Shown: positions 41,521-52,636, numbered from the stretch's first letter. The stretch is DNA of 64,000 nucleotides from Apodemus sylvaticus (GCF_947179515.1 NC_067472.1:170675107-170739106), one strand, 5' to 3'. A program made the numbers and translations. Notes: generated by a model not told the origin, from the sequence alone.

Positions 41521-41754
41521 ATGGGGAATGGGGCTTTCTTTTCCTGTCCTGGATTGGTTGGTCAGCTAAACAATTTCCAAATTAATTTGGATTAATTATC
41601 TATGGGCACCGAGGCCAGATTTGACTGCAAAGGTGGCAAGTTTAGATGCCCTTAAGTCGGGAACTAGGTGGAATGGTTGGCGGTTCTTCAAGAGACATCC
41701 CAAAGGGGAGGCAGGAGATACAGATGGTGCAGTTCCCACAGGTGAGATGTGCAT

Positions 41755-41842
41755 GTGGTGCACGTGAGTGTGTGTGTGCATGTGAGTGTGAATGTGTGTG
41801 TGTGTGTGAGTGTGAGTGTGAGTGTGTGTGTGTGTGTGTGGT
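41755..41842. repeat. (TG)n microsatellite with GA interruptions
   Basis: TG repeats with recurrent GAGTG and ATG interruptions. Confidence 0.92.
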
Positions 41843-42523
41843 GTCCAAGGCTTGAAGTCCAAGGTGTCGCTAGGGTCCTGGGGAACTGAAGAAGGCACGA
41901 GCTGTTCAGTAGGTCATCACCTCACTGGATTGGGGCCAGGGGTTCGGCCTGCTTAAGCCCAGGGAAGACTCTGTGCCTGGTACCAGAACTTTCAAATGAA
42001 GCCATAACGTGAAAACCCAAGCTAAAACAATGAAGCTCCCCCAGGGAAGGGCCAGAGGTGGGCACCCACACCTCCAGGAGAACCAGAGACTCGGGGAAGC
42101 ATTTAAGCCAACTGAGTGAGATCATTCCCCGATTGCGGCTGATGGATGGAGGGCCCAGCAATCGCTGAGCCGGAAGGTGAACCTATTGCTGGTGGACCAG
42201 AGATAAGGGACAGAGTCCCACTGTGGCTTAGACCCCCAAGGGGCGGAGTGGGCAGGCACCAGGGGAGTCACAGGAACCAATGTGAGGGTTTCTGCAACAG
42301 GGTATTTTGGCAGGTCTGGGCCAAGAGAGCACAGATCTCATGCAAGAGATTTATGGGGCCTGGGGGAGCAAAAGAGGCCTCTGGAGTGGGGGGCGTGAGA
42401 GGAAGGCAGAGTGAGAAGGAGCGAAGTCTGTGATAGTGGGCCCTTCTAACGGGGGCACATGCTGCATCTGGATGAGTCCCGAAGGCAGACTGCGGCTGAC
42501 AGGCTCTATCCCAAGTATTTGGA
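41843..42523. other. Intergenic sequence, nothing recognised
   Basis: Purine-rich, no exon supported. The 95-residue frame at 42146-42433 has no domain. Confidence 0.35.
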
Positions 42524-42525
42524 CG

Positions 42526-42576
<51 letters not shown>
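42524..42576. repeat. (TG)n microsatellite
   Basis: About 24 TG units. Confidence 0.95.
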
Positions 42577-42579
<3 letters not shown>

Positions 42580-43024
42580 TATTTTTCGGGGGTGATATTG
42601 AGCTCCTGATCCTCCTCCTATCTCCTGAGGTTGGTTCTACAGGAATGCACACCAGGCTAGGATTCTGCGGTGCTGAGCGCGGGGCCCGGGGCCTGTGCAT
42701 GCTAGACAAGCGCTGTGCCAGTTGAGTTGTATCCCGAGCCTCAATAAAAGTTATGTCATTTGCTGATCAGGCCATATTTTCAAAGGGAAGAAAATAAAAT
42801 GTTTGCCAAATAGGCCTAGATGTGATGTGACCGACACCCACGCTGAGGTCGCCCCTCTCACCTGCCCCATCTCGTCCCTTTTCAAAATGTAGACAAAAAG
42901 CGGAGGCCCATGGCATAGGCTTGCCTTCCTAGCTGCCTGGGAGGCAGAGGAAGAGGGTGTGCAACTTTAATGCCGGTCTGGGCAACATAGCAAGGCTGTC
43001 TCAAAGTGAAAACTAGAAAGAGGG
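42577..43024. other. SINE debris
   Basis: A minus-orientation ID/B4-like piece at about 42585-42740 ('attgagctcctgatcctcct', 'gtgccagttgagttgtatcc') and a plus-orientation old B1-like piece at about 42905-43015 ('tgggaggcagaggaagaggg', 'gtctgggcaacatagcaagg'). Confidence 0.45.
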
Positions 43025-43400
43025 CTGGGAATTAAAAACAAGGAATTCATGAAGTTCTTAGGCAAATGGTTGGAAAATATCATCCTAAGTGAGGTAACCC
43101 AGTCACAAAAGAACACACATGGGATGCAGTCACTGATAAGTGGATAGTAGCTCAGACGCTCTGAATACCCAAGACACAACTCACATATCAAATCATTCCC
43201 AAGAAGAAGGAAGGACAGGGCCCTGGTCTGGGAAAGGCTTGATCCAGCATTGTGGGGGCGTGCCAGGACAGAGGAGTGGGAGGGGGTGATAGGAGAATGG
43301 GCAGAGGGAGGAGGGCTTATGGAACTTATGGGGAGGGGGTAACTGGGAAAGGGAAAATCATTTGGAATGTAAACAAAGAATATAGAAAAAAAAAAAAAAC
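43025..43400 (+). mobile_element. LINE-1 3' end with poly(A)
   Basis: Begins with 'aaggaattcatgaagttctt' and 'ggcaaatggttggaaaatat', the ORF2 C-terminal coding region (cognate of the minus-strand fragment at 49070-49312). It continues through 'gggggcgtgccaggacagag' and 'atttggaatgtaaacaaag', and ends 'aatatagaaaaaaaaa'. It is 5'-truncated with a real 3' end; the reading frame is broken. Confidence 0.88.
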
Positions 43401-43422
43401 GAAAGAAAGAAAAAGAAAGAGG

Positions 43423-43510
43423 GCTGGGACGTGGCTCTGAGGTAGAGTGCCCAGCCTGGCACAGCTCTCTCGTGTGGCCATGCCGCTCTTTCTAACCGGC
43501 AGCTGAGTTC
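43423..43510 (+). mobile_element. ID-like SINE fragment
   Basis: 'gggctgggacgtggctctga', 'ggtagagtgcccagcctggc'; a tRNA-Ala-like head following the A-rich L1 tail. Confidence 0.5.
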
Positions 43511-44374
43511 AGCCAGCTTCAACAAGACTACAAACACAGGTATCCTGAAGCCAAGTGTGAATGGTCACAACCCCAGAACACACACATACGTTATTCCAAA
43601 TTCCACGTTCTAACACAGAAGCTGTTTTCTGAAGCTCTTGTAGTAACAGAACAAAGTCATAAATCGTGACACTTAGCAAATCCGTTGGCGGGGACATCGG
43701 GTAGACAGCTTACGGGAAAGGAGAGAAAACTCAGCTCCCAAAACACCTCTGCTATGGACCTAAGGCGCCCTCCCATGACACTCCGCCTTTTGTTTGGAGA
43801 ATAGGGTTTTGCAGAGCTATCACATTCCGAAAGGTTTTATCTACTAGTCACAGGATGTCAGACACAGAGATGGGCAAGGAGTGGCTCTCTAGGGGGCTGA
43901 GATAGCCCAAGATACATTGTAACTAGGCTCAAGACCTGTCACATTCCAACCTCCCCGGGACTGTTGCTTTCTAATTGGTTGACCACAAGGTTCAGCGGAA
44001 CCTTTCTTCTGGAGACTTTCATATGTGGGACTTTCATGGCGGCTACTCCAGGGCAGCTGCTGAGGAGGTGCCTGCCTTTTCTGCTCCTTTTTGCCACTCG
44101 GAGCTCGGATGTGATGTCTAGCAAACATGTTGTGCAAACAAGCAGCAACCCTGCGGCTGAAAACTATCTAAACATAAAGATGGAAGCAAAAGCTTGGAAA
44201 GTTCAGGTGCTTAGTGACGGAGATCTCAGCTCTCTGTTCCCTATGCTCGGAACGTCTTCCATTAAGGGAGAGATACACACTCACGAAAGGCACCAGAAAT
44301 TAATGGATTATTGGCTACTTAATTAATTTGATGTAAATTTTATGGCTTAATAAAATTTATTTTATTTTATAATT
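43511..44374. other. Intergenic sequence, nothing recognised
   Basis: The longest frames (120 residues at 43964-44326, 82 residues on the minus strand) show no domain. An AT-rich stretch precedes a (TG)n at 44374-44397. Confidence 0.35.
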
Positions 44375-44520
44375 AGTGTGTGTGTGTGTGTGTGTGTAAA
44401 AATAGTCACAGATGGGTGTCCTAGAAGGCCAGGAGAGGGTGGCTGGTGCCTGGAGCTGGAGTTACAGGCTATTGTGAGCCATCCATTGCGGCTTTAACCA
44501 TTGAGCTATCTCTCCAGCCA
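44375..44520 (-). mobile_element. B3-like SINE
   Basis: Minus orientation: (TG)n, 'gtcctagaaggccaggagag', 'gctggagttacaggctattg', 'taaccattgagctatctctc', ending 'cagcc'. Confidence 0.75.
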
Positions 44521-44659
44521 CTTAATGTAATTTCAAATGTCGTCATTAGACATTTTAAAATCACACTTATGACCTATGCTGTGTTTTCATAAGTGCTGTT
44601 GGAGCCAGACATAGAGATGAAGTCGGAGGCTGAAGTCGATCGATCTAAAGGGTCTCAGG

Positions 44660-45155
44660 AAGAGTTTTTATTGCTGTGATAAAACACTATGACCAAGCCG
44701 GGCGGTGGTGGCACACGCCTGTAATCCCAGAACTCTGGGAGGCAGAGGCAGGCAGATTTCTGAGTTCGGGGCCAGCCTGGTCTACAAGTGAGTTCCAGGA
44801 CAGCCAGGGCTACACAGAGGAACCCTGTCTGGAAACAAAAACAAAAACAAAAACAAAAACAAACAAACAAAAAAAACCACTATGACCAAAGCAACCTGGG
44901 GAGAAAAAGGTTTATTGCACTTAAAATTCCACATCCCAATCTATCATTGAAGTAAGTCAGGGCAGGAACTGACACCTGCCCAGGGGTAACATCACTCCTG
45001 GTGGGCTGGACCCTCTCCTATCAATCATTAGTAAAAAAAAAATGTACCCCAAACTTTCCAAACAGGCCAAATTGGTGGAGATGGTTTCTCAACTGTGGTT
45101 CCCTCTTCCAAGAGGACTTGAGCTTGCATTAAGTTGACATAAAACATTCCAGCAC
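44660..45155 (-). mobile_element. MaLR-type LTR split by a B1
   Basis: Minus orientation: 'tttttattgctgtgataaaa' (LTR end), then after the inserted B1 'gagaaaaaggtttattgcac', 'cctggtgggctggaccctct', 'ttagtaaaaaaaaaatgtac', and 'aagttgacataaaacattcc' (LTR start). The target-site duplication of the B1 proves that both parts were once continuous. Confidence 0.75.
44697..44877 (+). mobile_element. B1 SINE (mouse type) inserted in the LTR
   Basis: 'gccgggcggtggtggcacac', 'ggcaggcagatttctgagtt', 'ggtctacaagtgagttccag', '(AAAAAC)n tail'. It is flanked on both sides by the perfect 12-base duplication 'cactatgaccaa' (44685-44696 and 44878-44889). Confidence 0.96.
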
Positions 45156-45770
45156 AGCCAGCCTGGCTTACAGCGTGAGACTTTTACCTGATAAAGCCAA
45201 GTTCAGCCACCTGCTCTCGAGGAGTCAGTTAAATAGTCCAGTTGATAGTAGAAAGCAGAAAAAGATTTACTCAACGTAGCCACACTGGGAAGGGCACAAA
45301 GCAATCCGGTGATCCCCTCCAATCCATTTTGTGGGGTCCACAGTGAGACTGGGGTGTAAATAGAGGGCTAGTATTATGCAAGTCCATGATGTGGTCCGAC
45401 ACACCATTGACCCACCATCGTCTGGGCTTCAGGTTCAAACTGTAAGTCAGTCAACAAGCTCTTATAACTGTAAAATCTGTTTCTGGGAGACCTTATCCCC
45501 TGGACCATACATTTTCCTTCTCTAAGCATTAGGTTCCTAGGAAGGAGATCCCCATTTCTTTGGGGTCCACTGTTTCAATAATGTGATAGATGGGTTGACA
45601 GACATCAGCGCCTCTTTAGAGTTATCTTCATTTCGGCTAGGACAGTTGCAGTTCGGCTGGCTGTGGTGGGACACACTGTTACCCCAGCTCTTGGAAGCTG
45701 GAAACAGGGGGATCTAGAGTTCAGAGTTCTGGTACATAGAGTTCCAAGAGAACTGGTTTTAACAGAACAA
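45156..45770. other. Intergenic sequence with a B1-like fragment
   Basis: A short plus-orientation B1-like piece at about 45655-45725 ('tcggctggctgtggtgggac'). Otherwise nothing recognised. Confidence 0.4.
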
Positions 45771-45890
45771 GGTGGGAGTTGGGGGCAGCAACAGTAACAA
45801 CAGTGTAACAACAATGTAACAACAAGGTGGGAGTTGGGGGCAGCAACAGTAACAACAGTGTAACAACAATGTTGCTGTTGTTATGGACAG
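45771..45890. repeat. 55-bp tandem duplication next to a short inverted repeat
   Basis: The segment starting 'ggtgggagttgggggcagca' at 45771 repeats at 45826 (period 55). The right end 'aacaacaatgttgctgttgtt' can fold back on itself. Confidence 0.85.
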
Positions 45891-45908
45891 TCCACCCGAG
45901 ATGACTAC

Positions 45909-46307
45909 TGCACTGGCTGGTTTTGTGTGTCAACTTGACACAGGCTGGAGTTATCACAGAGAAAGGAGCTTTAGTTGGGGAAGTGCCTCCATGAGATCCA
46001 GCTGTGGGGCATTTTCTCAATTAGTGATCAAGTGGGGATGGCCCCTTGTGGGTGGTACCACCTTTGGGCTGGTGCTCTTGGGTTCTAGAAGAGAGCAAGC
46101 TGAGCAAGCCAGGGGAAGCAAGTCAGTAAGAAACATCCCTCCATGGCCTCTGCATCAGCTCCTGCTTCCTGACCTGCTTGAGTTACAGTCCTGACTTCCT
46201 TTAGTGATGAACTGCATCGTGGAAATGTAAGCTCAATAAACCCTTTCCTCCCCAACTTGCTTCTTGGTCATAATGTTTGTGCAGGAATAGAAACCCTGAC
46301 TAAGACA
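45909..46307 (+). repeat. 5' LTR of the MT element
   Basis: Contains 'gtcaacttgacacaggctgg', 'cctccatgagatccagctgt', a TATA-less middle, and 'aataaaccctttcctcccca' as poly(A) signal region near 46235. Confidence 0.93.
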
Positions 46308-47483
46308 AATTGGTACCAGCGTAGTGGGGTATTCCTGTGACAACCTGACCATATTTTGGGGAGGACTGTGGAAGGACTTTGGAACTTTGAGCTAGAAAAG
46401 CCATTAGAATATTAAGAGCTCGGTGGAAAGTTCTATAGGAGCTTGGAAGACAATGTTAAGAACAGTGCAAAAGATGGAGGTCTGGCTTTTGGTCTGAAAT
46501 TTCAGAGGGAAGATTAAAGACTCTTAAAGTGGCCATGTTTTGATTGTGAAGATTCTGTGGTTTTGGTTAGCTGGGGCTGAAGAATCAGCTGTAAGTAACA
46601 AGATACCAGAACCACTAAAGCAAACCTTTGTGTTACTGGGACTATTGATGCTGGTTAGCTGGAGCTAAGAAATTAGCGGTGATTAAGAAGAGACCAGCAT
46701 CACTGAGATGAAATCTTCTTGGAAGTGTTTTCTGAGAACACAGAGAGTGTGTTCCAGAGATAGCCACAGTTGTATTTTGTGCTGTGACTGGACTTGGTGC
46801 TGTGTAAGAGTCACCCAGATGGTACTGGTTTTGAAGGCATGAAGGGGTCATGAAGAGCAGCTGAGGTTCTTGGCACAGTGAGAGGCCACGGAAGGCCATT
46901 AGTGAAGGTGCAGCCTCAGTTGCAATTGATGGCCCAGGACTTGAATGGGTCATGCATAGGAGCAGAGACTTGTCACCATGAAGAGAGCCTATGAGAGGCT
47001 ATAGGTGAAGCCTAATTACAGTAGAAGTCAACAGTGTTTTGGAGTTGCCAGTACCATATGATGACCACCAAGAACAGCAGCAGCAGTGGAGTACAGGCAG
47101 CTGGAGCCTAGAAGACAAGCTGTGTGCTACAAAGGGCAGGACTGAAGGAGTGACCCAAGCCCTTGGAGGAGCCCAGAAGATCGTGAGTTGGATCCCAGAC
47201 ATTGGACATTTGGAGTTTGAGTTTTGCTTTTGGTTGTGACTGTGCCCTGATATGTTTCCCTCTTGAAGGAAGAAAGTATTTTAGTGGAGCCCACAGTTAA
47301 AAGACTTTGAACTTTTAAAAGACTTTGAATTTTAAAGATATTGGACATTTTAAGGTGATTGAACTTTTAATATGTAAAGACTGTGGGACTTTTAAAGTAA
47401 TGTAGATCTTGGGGATGAATAAGAAAGTAAGGGTTGAGGCTTAATAGTGATGTGTTTGTGTGTCAAGTTGACAAGGGGTCAAT

Positions 47484-47886
47484 TGTACTGGCTAGTTTTG
47501 TGTGTCAACTTGACACAGGCTGGAGTTATCATAGAGAAAGGAGCTTCAGTTGTGGAAGTGCCTCCATGAGATCCAGCTGTGGGGCATTTTCTCAATTAGT
47601 GATCAAGTGGTGAGGGCCCCTTGTGGGTGGTTCCACCTTTGAGCTGGTGCTCTTGGGTTCGATAAGAGAGCAAGCAGGCTGAGCAAGCCAGGGGAAGCAA
47701 GCCAGTAAGAAACATCCCTCCATGGCCTCTGCATCAGCTCCTGCTTCCTGACCTGCTTGAGTTCCAGTCCTGATTTCCTTTAGTGATGAACTGCAACGTG
47801 GAAGTGTAAGCTCAATAAACCCTTTCCTCCCCAACTTGCTTCCTGGTCATGATGTTTGTGCAGGAATAGAAACCCTGACTAAGACA
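47484..47886 (+). repeat. 3' LTR of the MT element
   Basis: Same order as the 5' LTR with a 4-bp insertion (AGGC, near 47672). Its AATAAA lies near 47815. Confidence 0.93.
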
Positions 47887-47891
47887 ACTAC

Positions 47892-48119
47892 TTAGATACA
47901 GTTTATAGCCAACTGAATGCCTATTCCAGCTGGACGGACCACACTCAGCTATTCAGAGCCTAAGTACAGCACCAGCTCCCCCCACTCCCACCCCACCAGC
48001 ACAGGGGTTTGGAAAGCAGAAACCACATCCCTGTATCTTGTTCAACCACTGCAGGGTCCGGACTCAGGGCTTCATGTAAATAAGCTATTTGACAGAAACT
48101 AATCTAAGCAGTCACCTGG
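47892..48119. other. Intergenic sequence, nothing recognised
   Basis: No supported feature. Confidence 0.35.
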
Positions 48120-48480
48120 AGGTTGTTCGCACAAGGAGGCAGTTTAATAGAAGCTAAGATAAATTAATATAATGCCCAAAATTAACCTGTAAGCCCCACC
48201 TGCCCAAGGACCAGGGAACTTCCTGGAATGCTGGGAGTTATAGTTCTTGGAAAATAAAGCCTCTTGGAAAAGTACGGTGTCCTGTAGGCTTGTCCTTATA
48301 AACCCCTGAAACACGTGTCTTAGGGCCATTTCAGCTAGGAACATTCTAGGAAAATGGTCCTGACTGTAGTCTATTCTCTTGGTCAACATTTAGTATGTAA
48401 TAACGCTTGCTTTAAATTAGGTCCAAAATGGAGGAATTGTTTTCTCCCCAGCATGAATCTCAGGATTAACCATTAGCTAG
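48120..48480 (+). mobile_element. Possible LTR fragment
   Basis: 'taacctgtaagccccacctg', 'ccaaggaccagggaacttcc', 'gctgggagttatagttcttg' and 'tccttataaacccctgaaac' run parallel to the block at 49620-49985 ('gtaaacccaacctgccaagg', 'ctggggctgtggttctgtga', 'cctttataagcctctgacta'). Two copies in the same order suggest an ERV LTR family, not named. Confidence 0.4.
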
Positions 48481-48824
48481 GTTATCTTGACGTCCAGTTC
48501 CTAGAATAGAGTTGGGGAATTTTCCATGGGATTCTCTATAAGGAGATCAAATTCTAGTTAAACCCAAAGTGGCCTCAATTAGAATACAAGACAGAGGAAC
48601 CTCTGCACTGTCTTCCCTGTCACAGTGTATTCGGTCATTTTTCGTGTTTGTAATGTTTTTCTTATGATATAGTTATAATTGAAAAAGAATCAGGCATGGT
48701 TTGCCCCATCCATTTATTATTTCCCTCCCAGCTGCACTGGCAATCAGATGGAGAGATAAGGTCCAGTTTGTGGGAAATAAGATACTAATGAAGTCTTCTG
48801 GGCTCCTCGGGCACTGCGCGCACA

Positions 48825-48825
<1 letters not shown>

Positions 48826-48867
<42 letters not shown>

Positions 48868-48868
48868 A
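48826..48868. repeat. (CA)n microsatellite
   Basis: CA repeats flanked by CGCACACG interruptions, upstream of a T-rich stretch. Confidence 0.93.
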
Positions 48869-48884
48869 AACGAAATACATCTTT

Positions 48885-49400
48885 TTTTTCTTTTTTTTTA
48901 TTCCCCTTCTCTCCCCCTGTCCTCTCCCACCCACCCCTTCCCACTTCCCCGTTCTGGTTTTGCCGAATACTGCTTCATTGAGTCTTTCCAGAACAAGGGG
49001 CCACTCCTCCGTTCTTCTTGTACCTCATTTGATGTGTGGATTATGTTTTGGGTATTCCAGTTTTCTAGGTTAATATCCACTTATTAGTGAGTGCATACCA
49101 TGATTCACCTTTTGAGTCTGGGTTACCTCACTTAGTATGATGTTCTCTAGCTCCATCCATTTGCCTAAGAATTTCATGAATTCATTGTTTCTAATGGCTG
49201 AATAGTACTCCATTGTGTAGATATACCACATTTTTTGCATCCACTCTTCTGTTGAGGGATACCTGGGTTCTTTCCAGCATCTGGCAATTATAAATAGGGC
49301 TGCTATGAACATAGTAGAGCACGTATCCTTATTACATGGTGGGGAATCCTCTGGGTATATGCCCAGGAGTGGTATAGCAGGATCTTCTGGAAGTGAGGTG
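48885..49400 (-). mobile_element. LINE-1 ORF2/3' UTR fragment
   Basis: Minus orientation. The right part (about 49080-49400) encodes the C terminus of L1 ORF2p; the left part (about 48895-49075) is the beginning of the 3' UTR. The poly(A) side is represented by a T-rich run at 48880-48900. Both ends are truncated relative to a full element. Confidence 0.88.
49070..49312 (-). pseudogene. L1 ORF2 C-terminal remnant (80 codons open)
   Basis: An open stretch containing WKEPRYPSTEEWMQKMWYIY and the FMKFLGKWMELENIILSEV segment of the L1 ORF2 protein's C-terminal region. It retains the natural stop but lacks the endonuclease and reverse transcriptase domains, so it is a dead fragment. Confidence 0.9.
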
Positions 49401-49619
49401 GAAATACATCTTTTAAAAGATAAATTGGCTCTATTTTTCCTTCTAAGGATGTGTTCCTAGTGCAATCTTTTGTTCCAGGACACTGGAGCCTCCAGTCACT
49501 GCTCTCTGACCTCAGATCGTGAGAGCTAAAGTTGTGTTTTAAGTTTAAATTACTGTGCTTAAGAGAACTATAAGACAACAGCAACACCACACCACCACCA
49601 CCACCAAACCAAACCAAAA

Positions 49620-49985
49620 CCAAACCTGTCTTCAACTTGTAAACCCAACCTGCCAAGGACAGATAGTTTCCTGCATTGCTGGGGCTGTGGTTCTGTGAGG
49701 TAAAAGCCACGTGGTTTGCATCTGTAAACAAGCATGATTGCACCAGCTGCATGGGATGCACTTGATCACATATAGATTGGAAGACATAGACAGGAAGTAT
49801 GTCAGAACGAGTCCTTGCCCCCAATTGGATGAACGCTGGACGTACTTAGCCTTCTAGGTTTGGCCTTTATAAGCCTCTGACTAATGTAATTTGGTCCTGG
49901 CCAGTATTTGATAAAGCTTCCTTCAAATTTGACTCAAGAATTATAGTGGTGGTCTTATTCTCAATCAGTGGGATTAACAAGGTCT
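49620..49985 (+). mobile_element. Possible LTR fragment, second copy
   Basis: Related to 48120-48480. It contains 'cctttataagcctctgacta' (TATA-like) and 'tttgataaagcttccttcaa', and is followed by 'ggtctggggcttggc'. Family uncertain. Confidence 0.4.
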
Positions 49986-50778
49986 GGGGCTTGGCATTAA
50001 GCACACTTTTCCTTTTCTGTCTCTCTTTTACCAGAGGCCTCTGGGCATGACTTCCCTGGCACTCTGGCTCTGATCTCCCAGCCTATCTAAAAGGTAAGAA
50101 CCTCTTCTTCTTCTCCATCTCCCCTCTTCTGAAATCTGCCGAAGAGATTTACAGCTTGCCTGAGTAAGAATCCAAACCAGATTCCTGTTGGTGCCCTAAG
50201 AGCTGTGGTGCCCATCCCCCATCTCCCAGCCTCACACCCTGGCAGAGACGAATCATACTGAGAGTATGTGGATCTCTGTGACAGGTGTGGTGTGTGTGTG
50301 TGTCTGTGTGTCTCTGTGTGTGTCTGTCTGTGGAGGTATGGGAGCTGGATTCCTCATTGTATGAGTTTGCAGACTCTGGCCCATCAAAGGCCACACGTGG
50401 CTTGGTGACACATTTCCCTCTCTTCCCTGCTCTGGCACCTGCTGGTAAAGCACAGACAGTCTGGCTGTCGACTGATGGTGATTCTCCCCTCTCCTCTGAG
50501 ACCTCTGAGAAGGGGTCCCCATGGGGTTCCTGGGCCCGGTCCTCCTTAGCATCCCCACCATGCCACTGTCTGTGCTTCTGGAGCCTGAACTAGGAGACCC
50601 CACTCTGCCATCTGTCTATCCACGGCCTTCATAACTCTTCTAATAAACTTCTCAACAGTGCACCTCAGTGTCCCTTTGGACTCTGTGTTTGAGACCTTAC
50701 AGCCTGCCATTTTTTTTTGTCTCAGATTCTAATAAAACCATCATTGAGTGCCTTATGAGTTTTAAAAAATTCTTTCAA
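49986..50778. other. Intergenic sequence with short (TG)n
   Basis: A (TG)n-like tract at 50286-50332. 'aataaacttctcaacagtgc' near 50641 could be a retroviral poly(A) region. No coding support. Confidence 0.35.
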
Positions 50779-50960
50779 AGGGCTGGAGAGATGGCTCAGC
50801 AGTTAAGAGCACTGACCGCTCTTCCAGAGGTCCTGAGTTCAATTCCCAGCAACCACATGGTGGCTCACAACCATCTGTAACGGGATCCAATGCCCTCCTC
50901 TTGTGTGTCTGAACACAGCGACAGTGTCCTCCCATACATAAAACAAAAAATAAATCTTTT
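50779..50960 (+). mobile_element. B2 SINE, full length
   Basis: 'gggctggagagatggctcag', 'cagttaagagcactgaccgc', 'caattcccagcaaccacatg', 'gtggctcacaaccatctgta', and an 'aaataaatctttt' tail. Low divergence from the B2 consensus as I remember it. Confidence 0.95.
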
Positions 50961-51374
50961 AAAAAAATTTTCACTAATGAAACTGAGAATTCTAAAGGGA
51001 ACCCTGGGATTCCCAGTGACACCAAGGTAGCTTTAAGCATGGTGACAAGAAATGCTCAAGAAAGCCCCGTGCTTGGGCTGGGACTTCAAGAGATTCTGTC
51101 AGAGAATAAGCATGCCTCGGGCAGGAGGTGAGTGAGGTCGCACAGCTTCCGCAGTTAGACGCCTGTTCTGGATTTCATAGGTTTCTCAAAACAAGGAAGC
51201 TTCATCACTGAGCTGGGCAGGCTGCAGGGCGGGCTCACTCCCCTTCTCTAGCTAATCAGGGAGTGGCCATATTGTTCACGCTTAGTCATGGTTATAAAAC
51301 TGTTGTTCAGTGAGGTGGAGGGTGTTCTGCAAACACAAACAACTCAAGTATCAACAGGTCCTTTCTGTTGCTGC
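50961..51374. other. Intergenic sequence, nothing recognised
   Basis: No supported feature. Confidence 0.35.
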
Positions 51375-51510
51375 CGTGGGGACTGGGTCTTGTGTGACCC
51401 AGGCTGACCTCAAACTTACTATGTAGGCTAGGATGACTTTGAACTCCTGATCCTCCTGCCTCCACTTCCTAAGTGTCAAGATTTACAGGCAGGTGTTGCC
51501 ACACATACAG
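51375..51510 (-). mobile_element. B1-like SINE, old
   Basis: Minus orientation: 'tgtgacccaggctgacctca', 'gatgactttgaactcctgat', 'caggcaggtgttgccacaca'. Confidence 0.65.
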
Positions 51511-51539
51511 CTTCGAGGAGTTCCTTTAAAAAACATTTT

Positions 51540-51728
51540 GAGGGCCTGGAAAGATGGATTAGAGGTTAACAGCATTGCATGTTCTTCCAGTGGTCTTGAG
51601 TTCAATTCCCAGCAACTGCATGGTGGCTCATAACCAACCATCTATAACATAATCTGATGTCCTCTTTTGGCCTGCAGGCATACATGCAGGCAGGATACTG
51701 TACACATAACCATAAATAAATCTTAAAA
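51540..51728 (+). mobile_element. B2 SINE
   Basis: 'gggcctggaaagatggatta', 'gttcaattcccagcaactgc', 'atggtggctcataaccaacc', 'cctcttttggcctgcaggca', 'aaataaatctta' tail. Confidence 0.88.
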
Positions 51729-51741
51729 TAAGATTGTGATT

Positions 51742-51962
51742 AGGCCTGGAGAGATGGCTCAGTGGTTAAGAGCACTTTTTGTTCTTGAGGAGGACCTGCG
51801 TTCTTTTCCCAGTATCCACGTGATGACTTGCACCTGTCTGTAACTCCGTTTGCAGAAGGTACAATGCCATCTTCTGATCTTCACTGGCACCAGGCATGCG
51901 TGTGGTGCACAGACAGACAAGCAGGCAGGCAAAACACTTATAACCATAAAGCCAATTTAAAA
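51742..51962 (+). mobile_element. B3 SINE
   Basis: 'aggcctggagagatggctca', 'gtggttaagagcactttttg', 'tgtctgtaactccgtttgca', 'tgccatcttctgatcttcac', and a short tail. Directly follows the B2 in the same orientation. Confidence 0.85.
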
Positions 51963-52139
51963 AGTTGTAACTAAGGAGATAGCAAAGGCGCTCAGTTGGT
52001 GGAATGGTAGCTTAGCCCTGATGGTTTAAGGAGTCTGGCAGATCTCTGGCTTTGAACAGCCAGCCTGGTCTATAGGGAGTTCCAGGCCAGCTATGACTAC
52101 ATAATGAGACAGCCTTAAAAGGTTTTTCATTACTTTAAA

Positions 52140-52368
52140 TTTGAAATAATTTTTACTTTATTTCGTGTGCACGAGTGTCTGCCAACATGTATGTCTGTAT
52201 ACTACTGAATTCCTGGTGCCCACAAAAGCCAGAATAGAATGTCAGATCCCCTAGAACTGGAGTTACAGACAGTTGTGAGGCTCCATGTGTGTTCTGGGAA
52301 TTGTATCCAGGGACGCTAGAAGGTCAGCTTGTGCTCATAACCTCTGAGCTGTCTCTCCAGTCCCTTTA
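52140..52368 (-). mobile_element. B3 SINE
   Basis: Minus orientation: 'ttatttcgtgtgcacgagtg', 'agaactggagttacagacag', 'gaattgtatccagggacgct', 'cctctgagctgtctctccag'. Confidence 0.82.
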
Positions 52369-52496
52369 AGTACTTTAAAATGTTTATTTTGTGGTTGGGA
52401 GATGGGGCAGACCTGGAGGAGTTAAGGAGTATTTTTAATCAAAGAATTATTTGAAAAGTTATATTAAAAGGAGTACTAGACACTAAAATAATTTAC

Positions 52497-52636
52497 AGAG
52501 AGAGGAGAGAGGGGAGGGGGAGAGGGGGTAGGGGGTAGGGGGGTAGAGGGTATGGGGAGGGGGAGGAGAGGGGGGAGAGGGGGAAGGGGGAAGGGGGAGG
52601 GGGAGGGGGGAGATGGGGGGAGAGAGGAGAGAGAAA
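52497..52636. repeat. G-rich purine tract (GGGGGA)n
   Basis: About 140 bp of GGGGGAGAG-type repeats with few pyrimidines, on the plus strand. Confidence 0.92.

Larger units (their letters stand above)
45909..47886 (+). mobile_element. Complete MT-type (ERVL-MaLR) element, two LTRs
   Basis: Two ~400-bp LTRs enclose 1,176 bp of non-coding internal sequence, as expected of non-autonomous MaLR elements. The 5' LTR (45909-46307) starts TGCACTGG and the 3' LTR (47484-47886) starts TGTACTGG; both end CTAAGACA. A tRNA-Leu-like primer site 'tggtaccagc' follows the 5' LTR at 46311. A purine tract 'acaaggggtcaat' precedes the 3' LTR. Flanks carry the 5-bp duplication ACTAC (45904-45908 and 47887-47891). 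By eye the LTRs differ at about 18 positions plus one 4-bp indel. No protein frame is conserved. Confidence 0.93.

Noticed and set aside
50779..50960. tRNA gene suggested by A/B-box-like sequence
   Set aside because: The sequence is a B2 SINE; the tRNA-like head does not fold into a complete tRNA and is present in many copies in this window.
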